Assembly: GCA_963742535.1 (NCBI GenBank)
Contig: CAVUMC010000002.1
Coordinates: 124,001 to 188,000 of the forward strand
DNA length: 64,000 nt
Direction of reading: 5' to 3'
DNA from: VRUE01 sp963742535
Lineage (GTDB): Bacteria > Actinomycetota > Thermoleophilia > Solirubrobacterales > 70-9
Positions 53,595-62,932 of the stretch are shown in pieces (position 1 is the stretch's first letter; every line of letters starts with the position of its first letter). A program made the translations under genes and the position numbers. The notes beneath the pieces are model-generated. The model was given only the letters and a program-made list of their open reading frames with translations, did not search any database and was not told the origin of the DNA.

Positions 53595-54806
53595 CTATTC
53601 GGCCTTTGCCGGACGTACCCCAAGAGTGACCGTCACGTGCTTGGTTTCGTTGTCGCCGCGGAGGACGGTCAGTTCCATCTTGTCGCCCGGCTGGGCGGAG
53701 TTGACCGCGTCGACAACTTCTTCCATCGAGCTAACCGGCTTGCCTTCGACTTCGGTGACGATGTCGCCCCCAAGCCGCACTGGCGCGCCTTCGATCGTCG
53801 CTTCAGTGTCGCCGCCTTCAAGGCCCGCCTTGTCGGCGGGACTGCCCTTGACGACTTCGTTCACCAGGACGCCTTTTTCAACAGGAAGTTTCAGGGCCTT
53901 GGCCAGGGCCGGGGTGATGTCGCCACCGCTGACCCCGATGTAAGCGTGCTCGACCTTGCCGTTCTTCTCGATCTGTTCGACCACTTCGCGCGCCGTGTTG
54001 ATCGGGATCGCGAAGCCGATGCCGACGTTGCCGTCGCCGCTGCCCCCGGTCTGGATCTGCGAGTTGATCCCGATCACGCTGCCGCTCGAGTCGATCAGCG
54101 GGCCACCGGAATTACCTGGATTGATCGCCGCGTCGGTCTGGATCACGTGCGAGATCGCGAAACCGTTGGGCGCCTGAATCTGGCGCTGCAGGGCAGAAAC
54201 GATGCCGGCGGTGACGGTGCGATCGAGGCCAAACGGATTGCCGATCGCGACCACCGGATCACCGACGCTGACCTTGGAGGAGTCGCCGAGCGAGAGCGGG
54301 TGCTGCTGATCAGCCGGCACGTCGACCTTGAGCAGGGCGAGGTCGGTGGCGGGGTCGGTTCCGACGACTTCGGCCTCATGCTCGGTGTCTGAGGAGCCGA
54401 GCTTCACCTCGACCTTGGTCGCACCTTCAACCACGTGGTTGTTGGTGACGATGTGCCCTTCGTTGTCGATCAGGAAGCCAGAGCCGGTGGCCACGCCACC
54501 GCCGCTCGATTCGCCTTCACCAAAAGGATTGAAGGGCGACGCGGAGCTTTCTTCCGGTGCCAGGGTCGATTCGATGAAGGCGACTCCTTGTCCGTCGCTG
54601 CGATAGATCTCGTTGACCGTGTTGGCGTCGCCGCTGTTGCTTTCACCACTCGAAGACGTGGAGGCGGTAATCGGCGCTGGGATCGTGGTTGTGGTCGTGT
54701 TCTTAGCGTCGATCAAGCCGGTGGCAAGTGCGATCGCAAAGAAGACGGCGACAACCGCGCCGCCGAGGATGGCCGAACCGAAGGGTGAGCTGAGAAATTT
54801 CTTCAT
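53595..54806 (-). CDS. HtrA/DegP-type serine protease with PDZ domain
   Basis: 403 residues: short cytoplasmic N-terminus, one membrane helix (AILGGAVVAVFFAIALATGL), Ser/Thr-rich linker, trypsin-like domain with triad His in VTNNHVVEGA, Asp in TDPATDLALLKVD and Ser in NPGNSGGPL, then a PDZ domain (GVLVNEVVKGSPADKAGLEG). It degrades or refolds damaged exported proteins. It stands between trpC and trpF in the same direction, with a 95-base gap before it and a hairpin after it, so it probably has its own promoter. Confidence 0.95.
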   Translation of the reverse strand: MKKFLSSPFGSAILGGAVVAVFFAIALATGLIDAKNTTTTTIPAPITASTSSSGESNSGDANTVNEIYRSDGQGVAFIESTLAPEESSASPFNPFGEGESSGGGVATGSGFLIDNEGHIVTNNHVVEGATKVEVKLGSSDTEHEAEVVGTDPATDLALLKVDVPADQQHPLSLGDSSKVSVGDPVVAIGNPFGLDRTVTAGIVSALQRQIQAPNGFAISHVIQTDAAINPGNSGGPLIDSSGSVIGINSQIQTGGSGDGNVGIGFAIPINTAREVVEQIEKNGKVEHAYIGVSGGDITPALAKALKLPVEKGVLVNEVVKGSPADKAGLEGGDTEATIEGAPVRLGGDIVTEVEGKPVSSMEEVVDAVNSAQPGDKMELTVLRGDNETKHVTVTLGVRPAKAE

Positions 54807-54901
54807 CGTGGGAGCACTGTAGGAGCGCTCCCTCAGGGATTCCTAAATGGCGCACAAAACCGCTTTAAATTCGTCGCGGCCTTTTTGGGCGGGTTGTGCC
54901 G

Positions 54902-55708
54902 CTAGGGCAGAAGGTGCTCGCGGGTGCCGTCGTCGGCCCCAGTCAACTCGCGCGTCTTCGCCTCTGGGTCCGGCGCGCTCATCAGGGCGCCGCCGATCAG
55001 CACCGCGTCGACCCCGACGCGGTCAAGCTCTTCCAGCTCCTCGCGCGAGGAGATGCCGCTCTCGGCGACAACTGTCTTGCCGGCGGGGACGTCGGTGATC
55101 AGCTCGTAGGTGGTCGAGACGTCAACCGTGCCGGCGTCGAGATCGCGGTTGTTGATCCCGATCACGTCGACGTCGAGCTCCAGTGCCCGCTGCAGCTCCT
55201 CGCCGTTGTGGACCTCAACCAAGCAGTCGAGATCGAGTCCCCGCGCCTGCTCGTACAGCTCGGCCAGCTTGCGGTCGTCGAGGGCGCGGACGATCAACAG
55301 CACCGCGTCGGCCCCGTTCACCGCCGCCTCGTAGAGCTGGTAGGAGTCGACGATGAAGTCCTTGCGCAGGATCGGCAGGTCACAGGCGGCCATCGCCTCA
55401 CGCAGGTCCTGCAGCGAGCCGCCGAAGTGACGCTCGTCGGTGAGCACCGAGAGCGCCGCGGCGCCACCGCGCTCGTAAGCCTGAACCTGCTCGGTCACCT
55501 CAGCCTCCGCGGAGATGTCCCCGACGCTGGGCGAGCGGCGCTTGAACTCAGCGATCAGCGAGAGCCCCGGGCGCACCAGCGCCTCGTTGAAGGGCCGGTC
55601 CTCGCCGCGGGCAGAAAGGCGCGACTCGAGGTCCGCCTGCGGAACCTGCCCGCGGCGTTCTTCCACCCCTTCCCTCGCCACCGAGATCAGCTGCTCGATC
55701 ATCGTCAC
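54902..55708 (-). CDS. trpC: Indole-3-glycerol phosphate synthase
   Basis: 268 residues: LIAEFKRRSPSVGDI (catalytic Lys), LSVLTDERHFGGSLQDL, ILRKDFIVDSYQLYEA, VEVHNGEELQRALEL, IGINNRDLDAGTVD, VAESGISSREEL. GTG 55708 or ATG 55702 is the start, 14 bases after the trpD stop. Confidence 0.97.
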   Translation of the reverse strand: MTMIEQLISVAREGVEERRGQVPQADLESRLSARGEDRPFNEALVRPGLSLIAEFKRRSPSVGDISAEAEVTEQVQAYERGGAAALSVLTDERHFGGSLQDLREAMAACDLPILRKDFIVDSYQLYEAAVNGADAVLLIVRALDDRKLAELYEQARGLDLDCLVEVHNGEELQRALELDVDVIGINNRDLDAGTVDVSTTYELITDVPAGKTVVAESGISSREELEELDRVGVDAVLIGGALMSAPDPEAKTRELTGADDGTREHLLP

Positions 55709-55722
55709 TTGAGGGGAACAGC

Positions 55723-56766
55723 CTAAACGGCGAGGGAGGTAGTCGCGGCGATCAGGCGGTCGAGCAACTCGGCTGCCGCGCCGGAGTCGACCGTCTCACC
55801 CGCCTTCTCGACGCCCGCGGCGAGGCTGTCGGCAGCACCGCCGACGTAGATCGCAGCGCCGGCGTTGAGCAGAACAAGGTCACGGCGGGGACCGGCCTCG
55901 CCGGCAAGAACCGCCCGCGTGGCGGCCGCGTTCTCCTCCGGCGTGCCTCCGGCCACCTGCTCCAGCTCCGCCATCGCGAAGCCGAAGTCGCCGGGCTCGA
56001 CGTAGTGCTCCTCGGTGCCGCCGTCCTTGACCTCGATCACCCGCGTCCGGGCGGTGATCGAGAGCTCATCGACGCCGTCCTCGGCGGCGACCACCAGCGC
56101 TCGCTCGCAACCGAGGCCGACCAAGGCCTCGGCGATGGTCTCCTGGTAGTGGCGGTCAGAGACGCCGACCAACTGGCGGCTGGCTCCCGCCGGGTTGGTC
56201 AGTGGTCCGAGGAAGTTGAAGATCGTGCGTACGCCGAGCTGCTTTCGCACCGGCACCACGTAAGCCATCGCCTTGTGGTGGCGGGGCGCGAACATGAAAC
56301 CGAAGCCGACCTCGTCGATGCAGCGGGCAACCTGCTCGGGCTCGAGCTCGATATTGACCCCGAGCGCTTCGAGCAGGTCGGCTGCGCCGCACTTGCTCGT
56401 GTAGGAGCGATTGCCGTGCTTGGCGACGGCGCAGCCGGCAGCGGCCGCGACCAGCGCTGCGGTGGTTGAAACGTTGAAGGTCGAGGGGCCGCCACCGGTG
56501 CCGGCGGTATCGACCAGGTCCTGCCGAGTGGTCTCCACCGGCGTCGCCAGCGACCGCATCGTGCGGGCGAGGCCGACCAGCTCGGGCACCGTCTCCCCCT
56601 TCGCCCGCAGGGCGATCATGAAGGCCCCGGTCTGCACCTCGCCGGTGCGGCCCTCCATGATCTCGGCCAGGACCGCCGCCGCGTGGTCGGCGGTGAGGTG
56701 ATCGCCGTGGCAAACCGCGTCGATCGCGCGGGTAACGACGTCGTTGGTTGCCGCCGGGTCGCTCAT
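55723..56766 (-). CDS. trpD: Anthranilate phosphoribosyltransferase
   Basis: 347 residues: LVDTAGTGGGPSTFNVSTTA (PRPP loop), AVAKHGNRSYTSKCGAADLL, FMFAPRHHKAM, GPLTNPAGASRQLVGV, VVAAEDGVDELS. ATG overlaps the trpG stop (ATGA). Confidence 0.97.
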   Translation of the reverse strand: MSDPAATNDVVTRAIDAVCHGDHLTADHAAAVLAEIMEGRTGEVQTGAFMIALRAKGETVPELVGLARTMRSLATPVETTRQDLVDTAGTGGGPSTFNVSTTAALVAAAAGCAVAKHGNRSYTSKCGAADLLEALGVNIELEPEQVARCIDEVGFGFMFAPRHHKAMAYVVPVRKQLGVRTIFNFLGPLTNPAGASRQLVGVSDRHYQETIAEALVGLGCERALVVAAEDGVDELSITARTRVIEVKDGGTEEHYVEPGDFGFAMAELEQVAGGTPEENAAATRAVLAGEAGPRRDLVLLNAGAAIYVGGAADSLAAGVEKAGETVDSGAAAELLDRLIAATTSLAV

Positions 56767-57329
56767 CCGCCGTTGCCGAGGAAGTTGGCGAGTAGGTGCT
56801 TGCCCTGCGGGGTCAACACCGACTCGGGGTGGAACTGGACGCCCTCGGCCGGCAGCTCGCGATGGCGGGCGCCCATCACGACGTCACCGAGGCGGGCGCT
56901 TATTTCCAACTCGCCAGGAAGGTTCGGATCGGCGACCAGCGAGTGGTAGCGGCCGGCGACGAACGGGCTCGGCAGGCCAGCGAAGATCGTGCGGCCGTCG
57001 TGCTCGATCTCGGCGTCCTTGCCGTGGATCGGGTCCCCCTGAACGGTGCGGCCGCCGAAAGCCTCGACCAGCGACTGGTGGCCGAGACAGACGCCGAGCA
57101 CGGGCGTGCCCGCTTCGGCGAAGCGGCGAACCGCTTCTTTGGAGATCCCCGCCTCGGCCGGCGTGCAGGGACCCGGGGAGACGACGAGGCGTTCGGCGCC
57201 GCGCCCGAGCAGCTCGTCGACGCTTGCCTTGTCGTTGCGCACGACTTCAAGCTCAGCCCCGAGCTCGCCCAGATACTGGACCAGGTTGTAGGTGAAGGAG
57301 TCGTAGTTGTCGATGATCAGGACGCGCAT
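56763..57329 (-). CDS. trpG: Anthranilate synthase glutamine amidotransferase subunit
   Basis: 188 residues of the class I amidotransferase family: IIDNYDSFTYNLVQYL, VVSPGPCTPAEAG, nucleophile Cys in GVCLGHQSLVEAFG, His/Glu in EGVQFHPESVL. It supplies ammonia to TrpE and may also serve folate synthesis (PabA role). Starts 6 bases after the trpE stop. Confidence 0.96.
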   Translation of the reverse strand: MRVLIIDNYDSFTYNLVQYLGELGAELEVVRNDKASVDELLGRGAERLVVSPGPCTPAEAGISKEAVRRFAEAGTPVLGVCLGHQSLVEAFGGRTVQGDPIHGKDAEIEHDGRTIFAGLPSPFVAGRYHSLVADPNLPGELEISARLGDVVMGARHRELPAEGVQFHPESVLTPQGKHLLANFLGNGG

Positions 57330-57335
57330 TTGCTC

Positions 57336-58844
57336 TCAGGCCCAATCTGGCTGTTCGCAGGCCAGCTCAACAGCGCGGAAGACTGCCCTGGCCTTGTTGA
57401 CCGACTCGTTGTACTCATAGGCCGGCTTGGCGTCGGCGACGGTGCCGCCGCCAGCCTGCACGTGCGCCTGGCCGTCCTTGATCACCACGGTGCGAATGTG
57501 GATCGCGGTGTCGAGGTCACCGTTCCAGGAGAGGTAGCCGATCGCGCCGCCGTAAGAGCAGCGCTTGACCGGCTCGAGCTCGTCGATGATCTGCATCGCC
57601 CGCACCTTGGGCGCACCGGAGAGGGTGCCGGCCGGCAGCGCCGAGCGCAGCACGTCCATTGCCCCCACCCCCTCGCGCAGCTTGCCCGAGACCTGGCTGA
57701 CGATGTGGAGCACGTGCGAGTAGGTCTCGACCACCATCAGCTCGTCGACTTTGACCGAGCCGTACTCGCAGACGCGGCCCAGGTCATTGCGGCCGAGGTC
57801 GACCAACATCACGTGCTCGGCTCGCTCCTTGGGGTCGTTGATGAGCCGCTCGGCGAGCCGACGGTCCTCCTCCTCGTCGGAGCCGCGCGGATAGGTGCCG
57901 GCGATCGGCCGCGTCTCGACCCGGCCGTCGATCACTTTGACCAGCGGCTCGGGCGAGGCGCCGGCGATCTGGAAGTCGCCGAACTCGAGGAAGTACATGT
58001 AGGGCGAGGGATTGACCGCGCGCAGGCCGCGGTAGATCGAGAAGGCCTCGACCGGAGCCGGCGCCGAGAAGCGCTGTGAGGGGACGACCTGGAAAGCATC
58101 GCCGGCGTGGACGTACTCGACGATCCGCGCGACCGCGGCTTCGAACTGCTCGCGCTCCATGTTGGAGGTGAACTCGGGCGGCTCGCTCAGCGCCGGCGTC
58201 GCCGGCGTCGGGACTGCCCCGCGGAGGCGCTGTCGAGCGTCGGCGATCGTCGCCGCGGCGCGCTCGTAGGCTGCATCGATGCCGCCCTCGTCATCGGCGA
58301 AGGCGCAAGCCATGATCGTCAGCTCGTGGCGCAGGTGGTCGAAGACGAGCAGCAGATCGGTGACCATCAGCGCCATGTCGGGCAGGCCGAGCGTGTCCGG
58401 GTTGGGCTCACCGAGCGGCTCGACGGTGCGCACCAGGTCGTAGCCGAAGAAGCCGACGGCACCGCCACTGAAGGGCGGCAGGCCCTCAACCGGGGCGGGC
58501 TGGAAGCGAGCTAGGTGCTCGGCGACGGCGGCGTAGGGATCCGTCACCTCGCGATCCGCGGCACCGCCCTCACTGAGCACCCCGTCGCTCCAGCGCAAGA
58601 CCGAGCGAGGACGGAAGCCAACGAAGGAGTAACGGCCGACCTGGCCCTGCTCGGCGGACTCGAGCAGGAAGCAGGGGGCGCCCTCGGGCTCGCCGGCGCG
58701 CAGCTTGAGGAAGGCCGAGACCGGAGTCTCCGTGTCGTCGATGAAGCGAGCGCAGACGGGCACGACGTTGCCCTGCTCGGCCAGTGCCCGCGCCTCCTCC
58801 AGGGTCGGCGTCAGCTGCAGCTCGGACTCAGCGGCGACGGCCAT
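57336..58844 (-). CDS. trpE: Anthranilate synthase component I
   Basis: 502 residues: N-terminal domain with FLLESAEQGQVGRYSFVGF (tryptophan-binding region), then the chorismate-binding domain with AGDAFQVVPSQRF, PSPYMYFLEFGD, ETRPIAGTYPRGSDEEED, ERAEHVMLVDLGRNDLGRVC, PAGTLSGAPKVRAMQIID, AGGGTVADAKP. ATG 58844 lies inside the 3' end of hisIE (17-base overlap). First of the trpEGDC block. Confidence 0.97.
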   Translation of the reverse strand: MAVAAESELQLTPTLEEARALAEQGNVVPVCARFIDDTETPVSAFLKLRAGEPEGAPCFLLESAEQGQVGRYSFVGFRPRSVLRWSDGVLSEGGAADREVTDPYAAVAEHLARFQPAPVEGLPPFSGGAVGFFGYDLVRTVEPLGEPNPDTLGLPDMALMVTDLLLVFDHLRHELTIMACAFADDEGGIDAAYERAAATIADARQRLRGAVPTPATPALSEPPEFTSNMEREQFEAAVARIVEYVHAGDAFQVVPSQRFSAPAPVEAFSIYRGLRAVNPSPYMYFLEFGDFQIAGASPEPLVKVIDGRVETRPIAGTYPRGSDEEEDRRLAERLINDPKERAEHVMLVDLGRNDLGRVCEYGSVKVDELMVVETYSHVLHIVSQVSGKLREGVGAMDVLRSALPAGTLSGAPKVRAMQIIDELEPVKRCSYGGAIGYLSWNGDLDTAIHIRTVVIKDGQAHVQAGGGTVADAKPAYEYNESVNKARAVFRAVELACEQPDWA

Positions 58845-59442
58845 TGAGCACTTCCATCGCGGCGGACTGCGGGACCTTGCGCGCGGCGAGCAGCACGGCG
58901 AGGTGGTAGAGCAGGTCGGCGGCCTCTTCGGCGACGCGCTCGTCAGTCTCTTCGCGGGCCGCACGCACGACCTCCTCGGCCTCCTCCTCGACCTTTTCGC
59001 CGATCAGCTTCGGGTCGTCGAGCAGCGTCACCGTGTAGCTGCCCTCGGGCCGCTCGGCGGCGCGGCTGCGCAACGTGCGCTCCAGTGTCGCCAGCGCCTC
59101 GTGTGCGACCGGTGCCGGTGTGTCACCGTCCGGCAGGGCCCGGTAGAAGCAACTGCGCTCGCCCGTGTGACAGGCCGGGCCCGTCGGCTTGACCAGCGCC
59201 ACGACCGCGTCCCCGTCGCAGTCAAAACGCAGCTGGCGCAGCTTCAGCACGTTGCCCGATTCTTCGCCCTTCCGCCAGAGCTTTTCGCGCGAGCGGCTGT
59301 AGAAGTGAACCTCGCCCGTCTCAACTGTCAGCCGCAACGCCTCCTCATTTGCGTATGCCAACGTCAGCACCTCTCCGGTGACCGAGTCTTGGGCGACGAC
59401 GGGGACCAAGCCGCGATCGTCGAATTTCACCGCATCGAACAT
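58828..59442 (-). CDS. hisIE: Bifunctional phosphoribosyl-AMP cyclohydrolase / phosphoribosyl-ATP pyrophosphatase
   Basis: Steps two and three of histidine synthesis. 204 residues: HisI domain (LTLAYANEEALRLTVETGE, SREKLWRKGEESGN, RFDCDGDAVVALV and CHTGERSCFY zinc site) and HisE domain (LIGEKVEEEAEEVVRAAREE, EEAADLLYHLAVLLAARKV). TACGAT lies 6 bases before ATG 59442. No other his gene is in the window; fusion to the trp operon by overlap suggests shared control of two PRPP-consuming pathways. Confidence 0.96.
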   Translation of the reverse strand: MFDAVKFDDRGLVPVVAQDSVTGEVLTLAYANEEALRLTVETGEVHFYSRSREKLWRKGEESGNVLKLRQLRFDCDGDAVVALVKPTGPACHTGERSCFYRALPDGDTPAPVAHEALATLERTLRSRAAERPEGSYTVTLLDDPKLIGEKVEEEAEEVVRAAREETDERVAEEAADLLYHLAVLLAARKVPQSAAMEVLNGRRR

Positions 59443-59459
59443 CGAGCCATCGTAGTTGG

Positions 59460-60356
59460 CTACTCGATGCCGAGCCGATCTAGCAGCCCCTCATCCCTAC
59501 GCCAATGGCCGCGGACTCGGATCTTGAGATCGAGGTGGACCTTGGCGCCGAGCTCTTTTTCAAGCGAGCGACGGGCGGCGGTGCCGATCTCGGTCACCTT
59601 GTTGCCGCTCTTGCCGATCAGGATGCCCTTCTGCGACTCGGTCTCGGCCCAGACCTCGGCCGCGACGACGATTAGCCCGTCCTCACGCTCGTCTTCGATC
59701 TCCTTGACCGCGACCTCGACCGAGTGGGGGATCTCCTCGCGGGTGCGGTTGAGCACCTGCTCGCGGATCAGCTCGGCGAGCAGCAGCTCGCTCGATTGGT
59801 CGCTGTGGTCTTCCGGTGGATAGAGGTAGGGACCATCGGGCATCAGCTCTCCGAGCCGCTCGACCAGGACATCGAGGCCTTCGCCGCTGCGAGCGCTGAT
59901 CGGGAAGACCTCGTCAACGCCCTCCAGCTCCGCCGCGGCGGCGAGCACCGGCACCAGTTCGTTGGGGCCGAGCTGGTCGACCTTGTTGACGGCGCAGATC
60001 GTCGGCAGCTTGGAGTCGGCGCCAAGCAGGGCACGGGCGATGAAGCGGTCCCCCGGTCCGACGCCCTCCTCCCCATTGATCAGCATCAGCGCCACGTCGG
60101 AATCGGCCAGCTCGCGCTCGACCCGCTTCTGCATGCGCTCGGTGAGCACGTCGCGGGGACGCTGCACGCCGGGCAGGTCGATCAGAACCAGCTGGCGCTC
60201 GGCCGCGGTGTCGGTGTGGATGCCGCGAATCGCCCGCCGCGTCGTCTGCGGACGCATCGAGACGATCGCGACGCGGCTGCCGACGATCGCATTAACCAGA
60301 GTTGACTTGCCGACGTTGGGCCGGCCGGCGAGGCCGATGAAGCCGGAGCGACTCAT
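59460..60356 (-). CDS. era: GTPase Era
   Basis: 298 residues: G1 GRPNVGKSTLVNAIVG, switch MRPQTTRRAI, G3 DLPGVQRPRD, G4 CAVNKVDQL, and a C-terminal KH domain (KGILIGKSGNKVTEIGTAAR). Binds 16S rRNA during 30S maturation. ATG overlaps the ybeY stop (ATGA). Confidence 0.97.
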   Translation of the reverse strand: MSRSGFIGLAGRPNVGKSTLVNAIVGSRVAIVSMRPQTTRRAIRGIHTDTAAERQLVLIDLPGVQRPRDVLTERMQKRVERELADSDVALMLINGEEGVGPGDRFIARALLGADSKLPTICAVNKVDQLGPNELVPVLAAAAELEGVDEVFPISARSGEGLDVLVERLGELMPDGPYLYPPEDHSDQSSELLLAELIREQVLNRTREEIPHSVEVAVKEIEDEREDGLIVVAAEVWAETESQKGILIGKSGNKVTEIGTAARRSLEKELGAKVHLDLKIRVRGHWRRDEGLLDRLGIE

Positions 60357-60754
60357 GCCAACCCCTCGATCACGCGAGCTTGCAGAGCCAGCATCTCGCC
60401 TTTGTCGGTTTCATGGTCATAGCCGCAGAGATGCAGCACGCCGTGGACCGCCGCCTCGGTCACATCCGAGCAGTGCTCCGGGCAGATCGCAACATCACCG
60501 AGCTCGCGCGGGCCGGCGACCGGATCGAGGCCGTCGATCGGGAAAGCGAGCACGTCGGTGGGGGCATCCTTGCCGCGGTGCTCGCGATTGAGTTCTTGGA
60601 TACGCACCTCGTCGATCAGCTCCACCGCCAGGTGGCCCTCGCCGATCCCGGCCGCAGCAAGCGCAGCGGCGACCGGATCGCGCAGCTCGATCGGTACGTC
60701 GGAGAGATCGAGGCTTGACCTTCCCCCAGTCACGTCAGAGAGGTCGAGGCTCAA
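60353..60754 (-). CDS. ybeY: Endoribonuclease YbeY
   Basis: 133 residues with the zinc site HGVLHLCGYDHETD and the preceding LNREHRGKDAPTDVLAFP. Acts in rRNA maturation. TTG 60754 overlaps the phoH stop. The first residues carry a 36-base tandem duplication (SLDLSDV twice), so the conserved protein may begin at the second copy. Confidence 0.94.
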   Translation of the reverse strand: MSLDLSDVTGGRSSLDLSDVPIELRDPVAAALAAAGIGEGHLAVELIDEVRIQELNREHRGKDAPTDVLAFPIDGLDPVAGPRELGDVAICPEHCSDVTEAAVHGVLHLCGYDHETDKGEMLALQARVIEGLA

Positions 60755-61743
60755 GAGCGCGGCGTCGGACCGTGTTCCGCCCTGGCGGCGCGCTCACGGT
60801 TGCCGTGAGCGTCGTAGGCGGCGACGATTCGTTGGACGAGCTTGTGGCGGACCACGTCCTCACCGCCGAACTCGATGAAGGAGATGTCTTTGACCTCGGT
60901 GAGGATGTCGCGCACCGCGATCAGGCCTGAGCGCTGGTCGGTCGGCAGGTCGATCTGGGTGACGTCGCCGGTGACGACCATGCGAGAGTTGAAACCGAGC
61001 CGGGTGAGGAACATCTTCATCTGCTCGGGGCTGGTGTTCTGGGCCTCATCGAGGATCACGAATGAGTCGTTGAGAGTGCGACCGCGCATGAATGCGAGCG
61101 GCGCGACCTCGATCACGCCGCGCTCGAAGTAGCCGTTGACCCGATCGGGATCGAGCATGTCAAAGAGGGCGTCGAAGAGCGGCCGCAGGTAGGGGTCGAC
61201 CTTGGCCTGGATGTCGCCGGGGAGGAAGCCGAGCCGCTCGCCCGCCTCGACCGCGGGCCGGGTGAGGATGATCCTCTGCACCTGCCGTTCGGCCAATGCG
61301 GCCGCCGCCATCGCCACCGCGAGGAAGGTCTTGCCGGTGCCGGCCGGGCCGACGCCGAAGGTGATCGTCTCGTGGCGGATCGCGTCGACGTAGCGCTTCT
61401 GGTTGAGGGTCTTCGGCGCCACTTTCGTGTTGCGATGGCGCCAGACGACGTCCTCGAGAATCTCGGCCGGGCTCTCGTCGGCATCGAGCGCCCCGGTCAC
61501 CGCTTCGATCGTGCCCGGGGCCACCTCGTGGCCCTGCTCGATCAGCTCGACCAGCTCGTCGACGACGGTGGCCGCCATCTGCACGTCATCCGGTTCGCCG
61601 TCGAGCGTGAGCACGTTGCCGCGCAGGTGGAAATCGCAGTCGAGGTGCCCGCGCAGCTCGCGCAGGACCGCGTCCTCGGAGCCCGCCAGCTCGGCGGCGA
61701 CCGTGTTATCGAGGGTGAGCTGCCTACGCGCCAAGCCGCTCAC
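60751..61743 (-). CDS. PhoH-like ATPase (YbeZ type)
   Basis: 330 residues: N-terminal domain, then P-loop GVGPAGTGKTFLAVAMA, ILTRPAVEAGERLGFLPGD, Walker B FVILDEAQNTSPEQMKMFLT and VVTGDVTQIDLP. Works with YbeY and Era, whose genes follow with overlaps, in RNA metabolism. The GTG start at 61743 overlaps the yqeY end by 20 bases. Confidence 0.95.
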   Translation of the reverse strand: MSGLARRQLTLDNTVAAELAGSEDAVLRELRGHLDCDFHLRGNVLTLDGEPDDVQMAATVVDELVELIEQGHEVAPGTIEAVTGALDADESPAEILEDVVWRHRNTKVAPKTLNQKRYVDAIRHETITFGVGPAGTGKTFLAVAMAAAALAERQVQRIILTRPAVEAGERLGFLPGDIQAKVDPYLRPLFDALFDMLDPDRVNGYFERGVIEVAPLAFMRGRTLNDSFVILDEAQNTSPEQMKMFLTRLGFNSRMVVTGDVTQIDLPTDQRSGLIAVRDILTEVKDISFIEFGGEDVVRHKLVQRIVAAYDAHGNRERAARAEHGPTPRS

Positions 61744-62155
61744 GCACCGCCGCGCTGACCCGCTTGCCGTCGGCCCGCCCGCCGACCTTGGGCATCAGCG
61801 CCGACATCACCTGCCCCATCTGCTTCTGCTCGCTGGCGCCGGTCTCGCTGACCGCGGCGTCGACCAGCTCGGCCAACTCGGCATCGGAAAGCTGCCGCGG
61901 CAGGTAGGCCTCGATCAGCTCTGCCTCGAAGCGCTCGGCGCCCGCCTGCTCCTCGCGCCCTGCCTCGGCGTAAGCGTCGGCTGCCTCGACCCGCTTCTTG
62001 CGCTCGCGCTGCAGCACCGCAACCTCATCGCCGTCGCCGAGCTTGGCGTCCTTCTGCAGCGAGTCGACGATCAACCGCAGGGCACCGGCGCGCTCGCGCT
62101 CGCCCGCCTTCATCGCGGTTCTTACATCCGCCTGCACCTGCTCGAGAACGCTCAT
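61724..62155 (-). CDS. GatB/YqeY domain protein
   Basis: 143 residues: VLEQVQADVRTAMKAGERER, RLIVDSLQKDAKL, AYAEAGREEQAGAERFEAEL, IEAYLPRQLSDAELAELV, MGQVMSALMPKVGGRADGKR. Helical protein resembling the tRNA-binding tail of GatB; the exact role is unknown. ATG 62155 is selected as the start of homology. Confidence 0.92.
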   Translation of the reverse strand: MSVLEQVQADVRTAMKAGERERAGALRLIVDSLQKDAKLGDGDEVAVLQRERKKRVEAADAYAEAGREEQAGAERFEAELIEAYLPRQLSDAELAELVDAAVSETGASEQKQMGQVMSALMPKVGGRADGKRVSAAVRERLGA

Positions 62156-62224
62156 CCGCCTTAAGGGTAGTCGGCGGCGGCCCGGAGCCATGCCGAGCCG
62201 CCGCCGCTGCCTCGAAACGGATTC

Positions 62225-62899
62225 TCAGTGAGTCACGAACATGGCAAAGCCGGGTTCGACGAGTTGGTAGGACAGAACGTAGGTCGCGTTGTTGGGACAG
62301 AACGGGCTGCTCACCAACGGGAGCTTTGACATCAATGTTTCGGTGGAGATCCGGGGGTTTTTGCTTTCCCCACCACCGGGTCCGCCTTTGACCGTGAATT
62401 TCATCGCCGCCGTGGTGTAGCTGCAGGTGGTGACGGGAGAGCTGGCGGAGCATTTGGCGGTCAGTATCGGTTCACCGCCGATGACGAAGCTGCCGTCGCC
62501 ACCGCCGGTTGCCGTCACTGTGGCGCTATAGCCAGTTTCGACTTCTTTCGGCGGCAGCAGCGTGCATTTGCTGGCGGTGGGGGTGCAGCTAAAGGTGTTC
62601 CACTTGTCCACGGTGCCGGTCAGCGCACCCGTCGTTTCTTTCAGCGTCGAGGCCAATTTCCCGGTCGGACAACTGACCGTGAAGAGCCCTGGCATCACGA
62701 GTTTCGAACTGTCGGCAGCGCTCACGGTCGCCCCCTTGAAATTTTCGAAGCTGAGGGCCCAGGTGTTCGCTTTAGAGCATTTTTCTTCGTTGACTTTGCA
62801 GAGCTTGGTCGTTTCCGCGGAAGCGGAGCCGGCAGCGAGAAAAGCCGTGGCAACGAGGACCAGTCCCAAGGCGAGACCAGTGGACTTGAGCAACTTCAT
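62225..62899 (-). CDS. Secreted protein of unknown function
   Basis: 224 residues. Signal peptide (LLKSTGLALGLVLVATAFLA, cleavage after GSASA) then a Thr/Ser-rich, Cys-containing beta domain (LCKVNEEKCSKANTWALSF, FTVSCPTGKL, SKCTLLPPKEV, TAKCSASSPVTTCSYTTAA). GGAGGAGGG precedes ATG 62899. This type of exported protein recurs in Solirubrobacterales genomes; no function is known to me. A promoter and palindrome lie upstream. Confidence 0.78.
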   Translation of the reverse strand: MKLLKSTGLALGLVLVATAFLAAGSASAETTKLCKVNEEKCSKANTWALSFENFKGATVSAADSSKLVMPGLFTVSCPTGKLASTLKETTGALTGTVDKWNTFSCTPTASKCTLLPPKEVETGYSATVTATGGGDGSFVIGGEPILTAKCSASSPVTTCSYTTAAMKFTVKGGPGGGESKNPRISTETLMSKLPLVSSPFCPNNATYVLSYQLVEPGFAMFVTH

Positions 62900-62932
62900 A
62901 TTCCCTCCTCCAAATGCATGACTTGACTGGAA

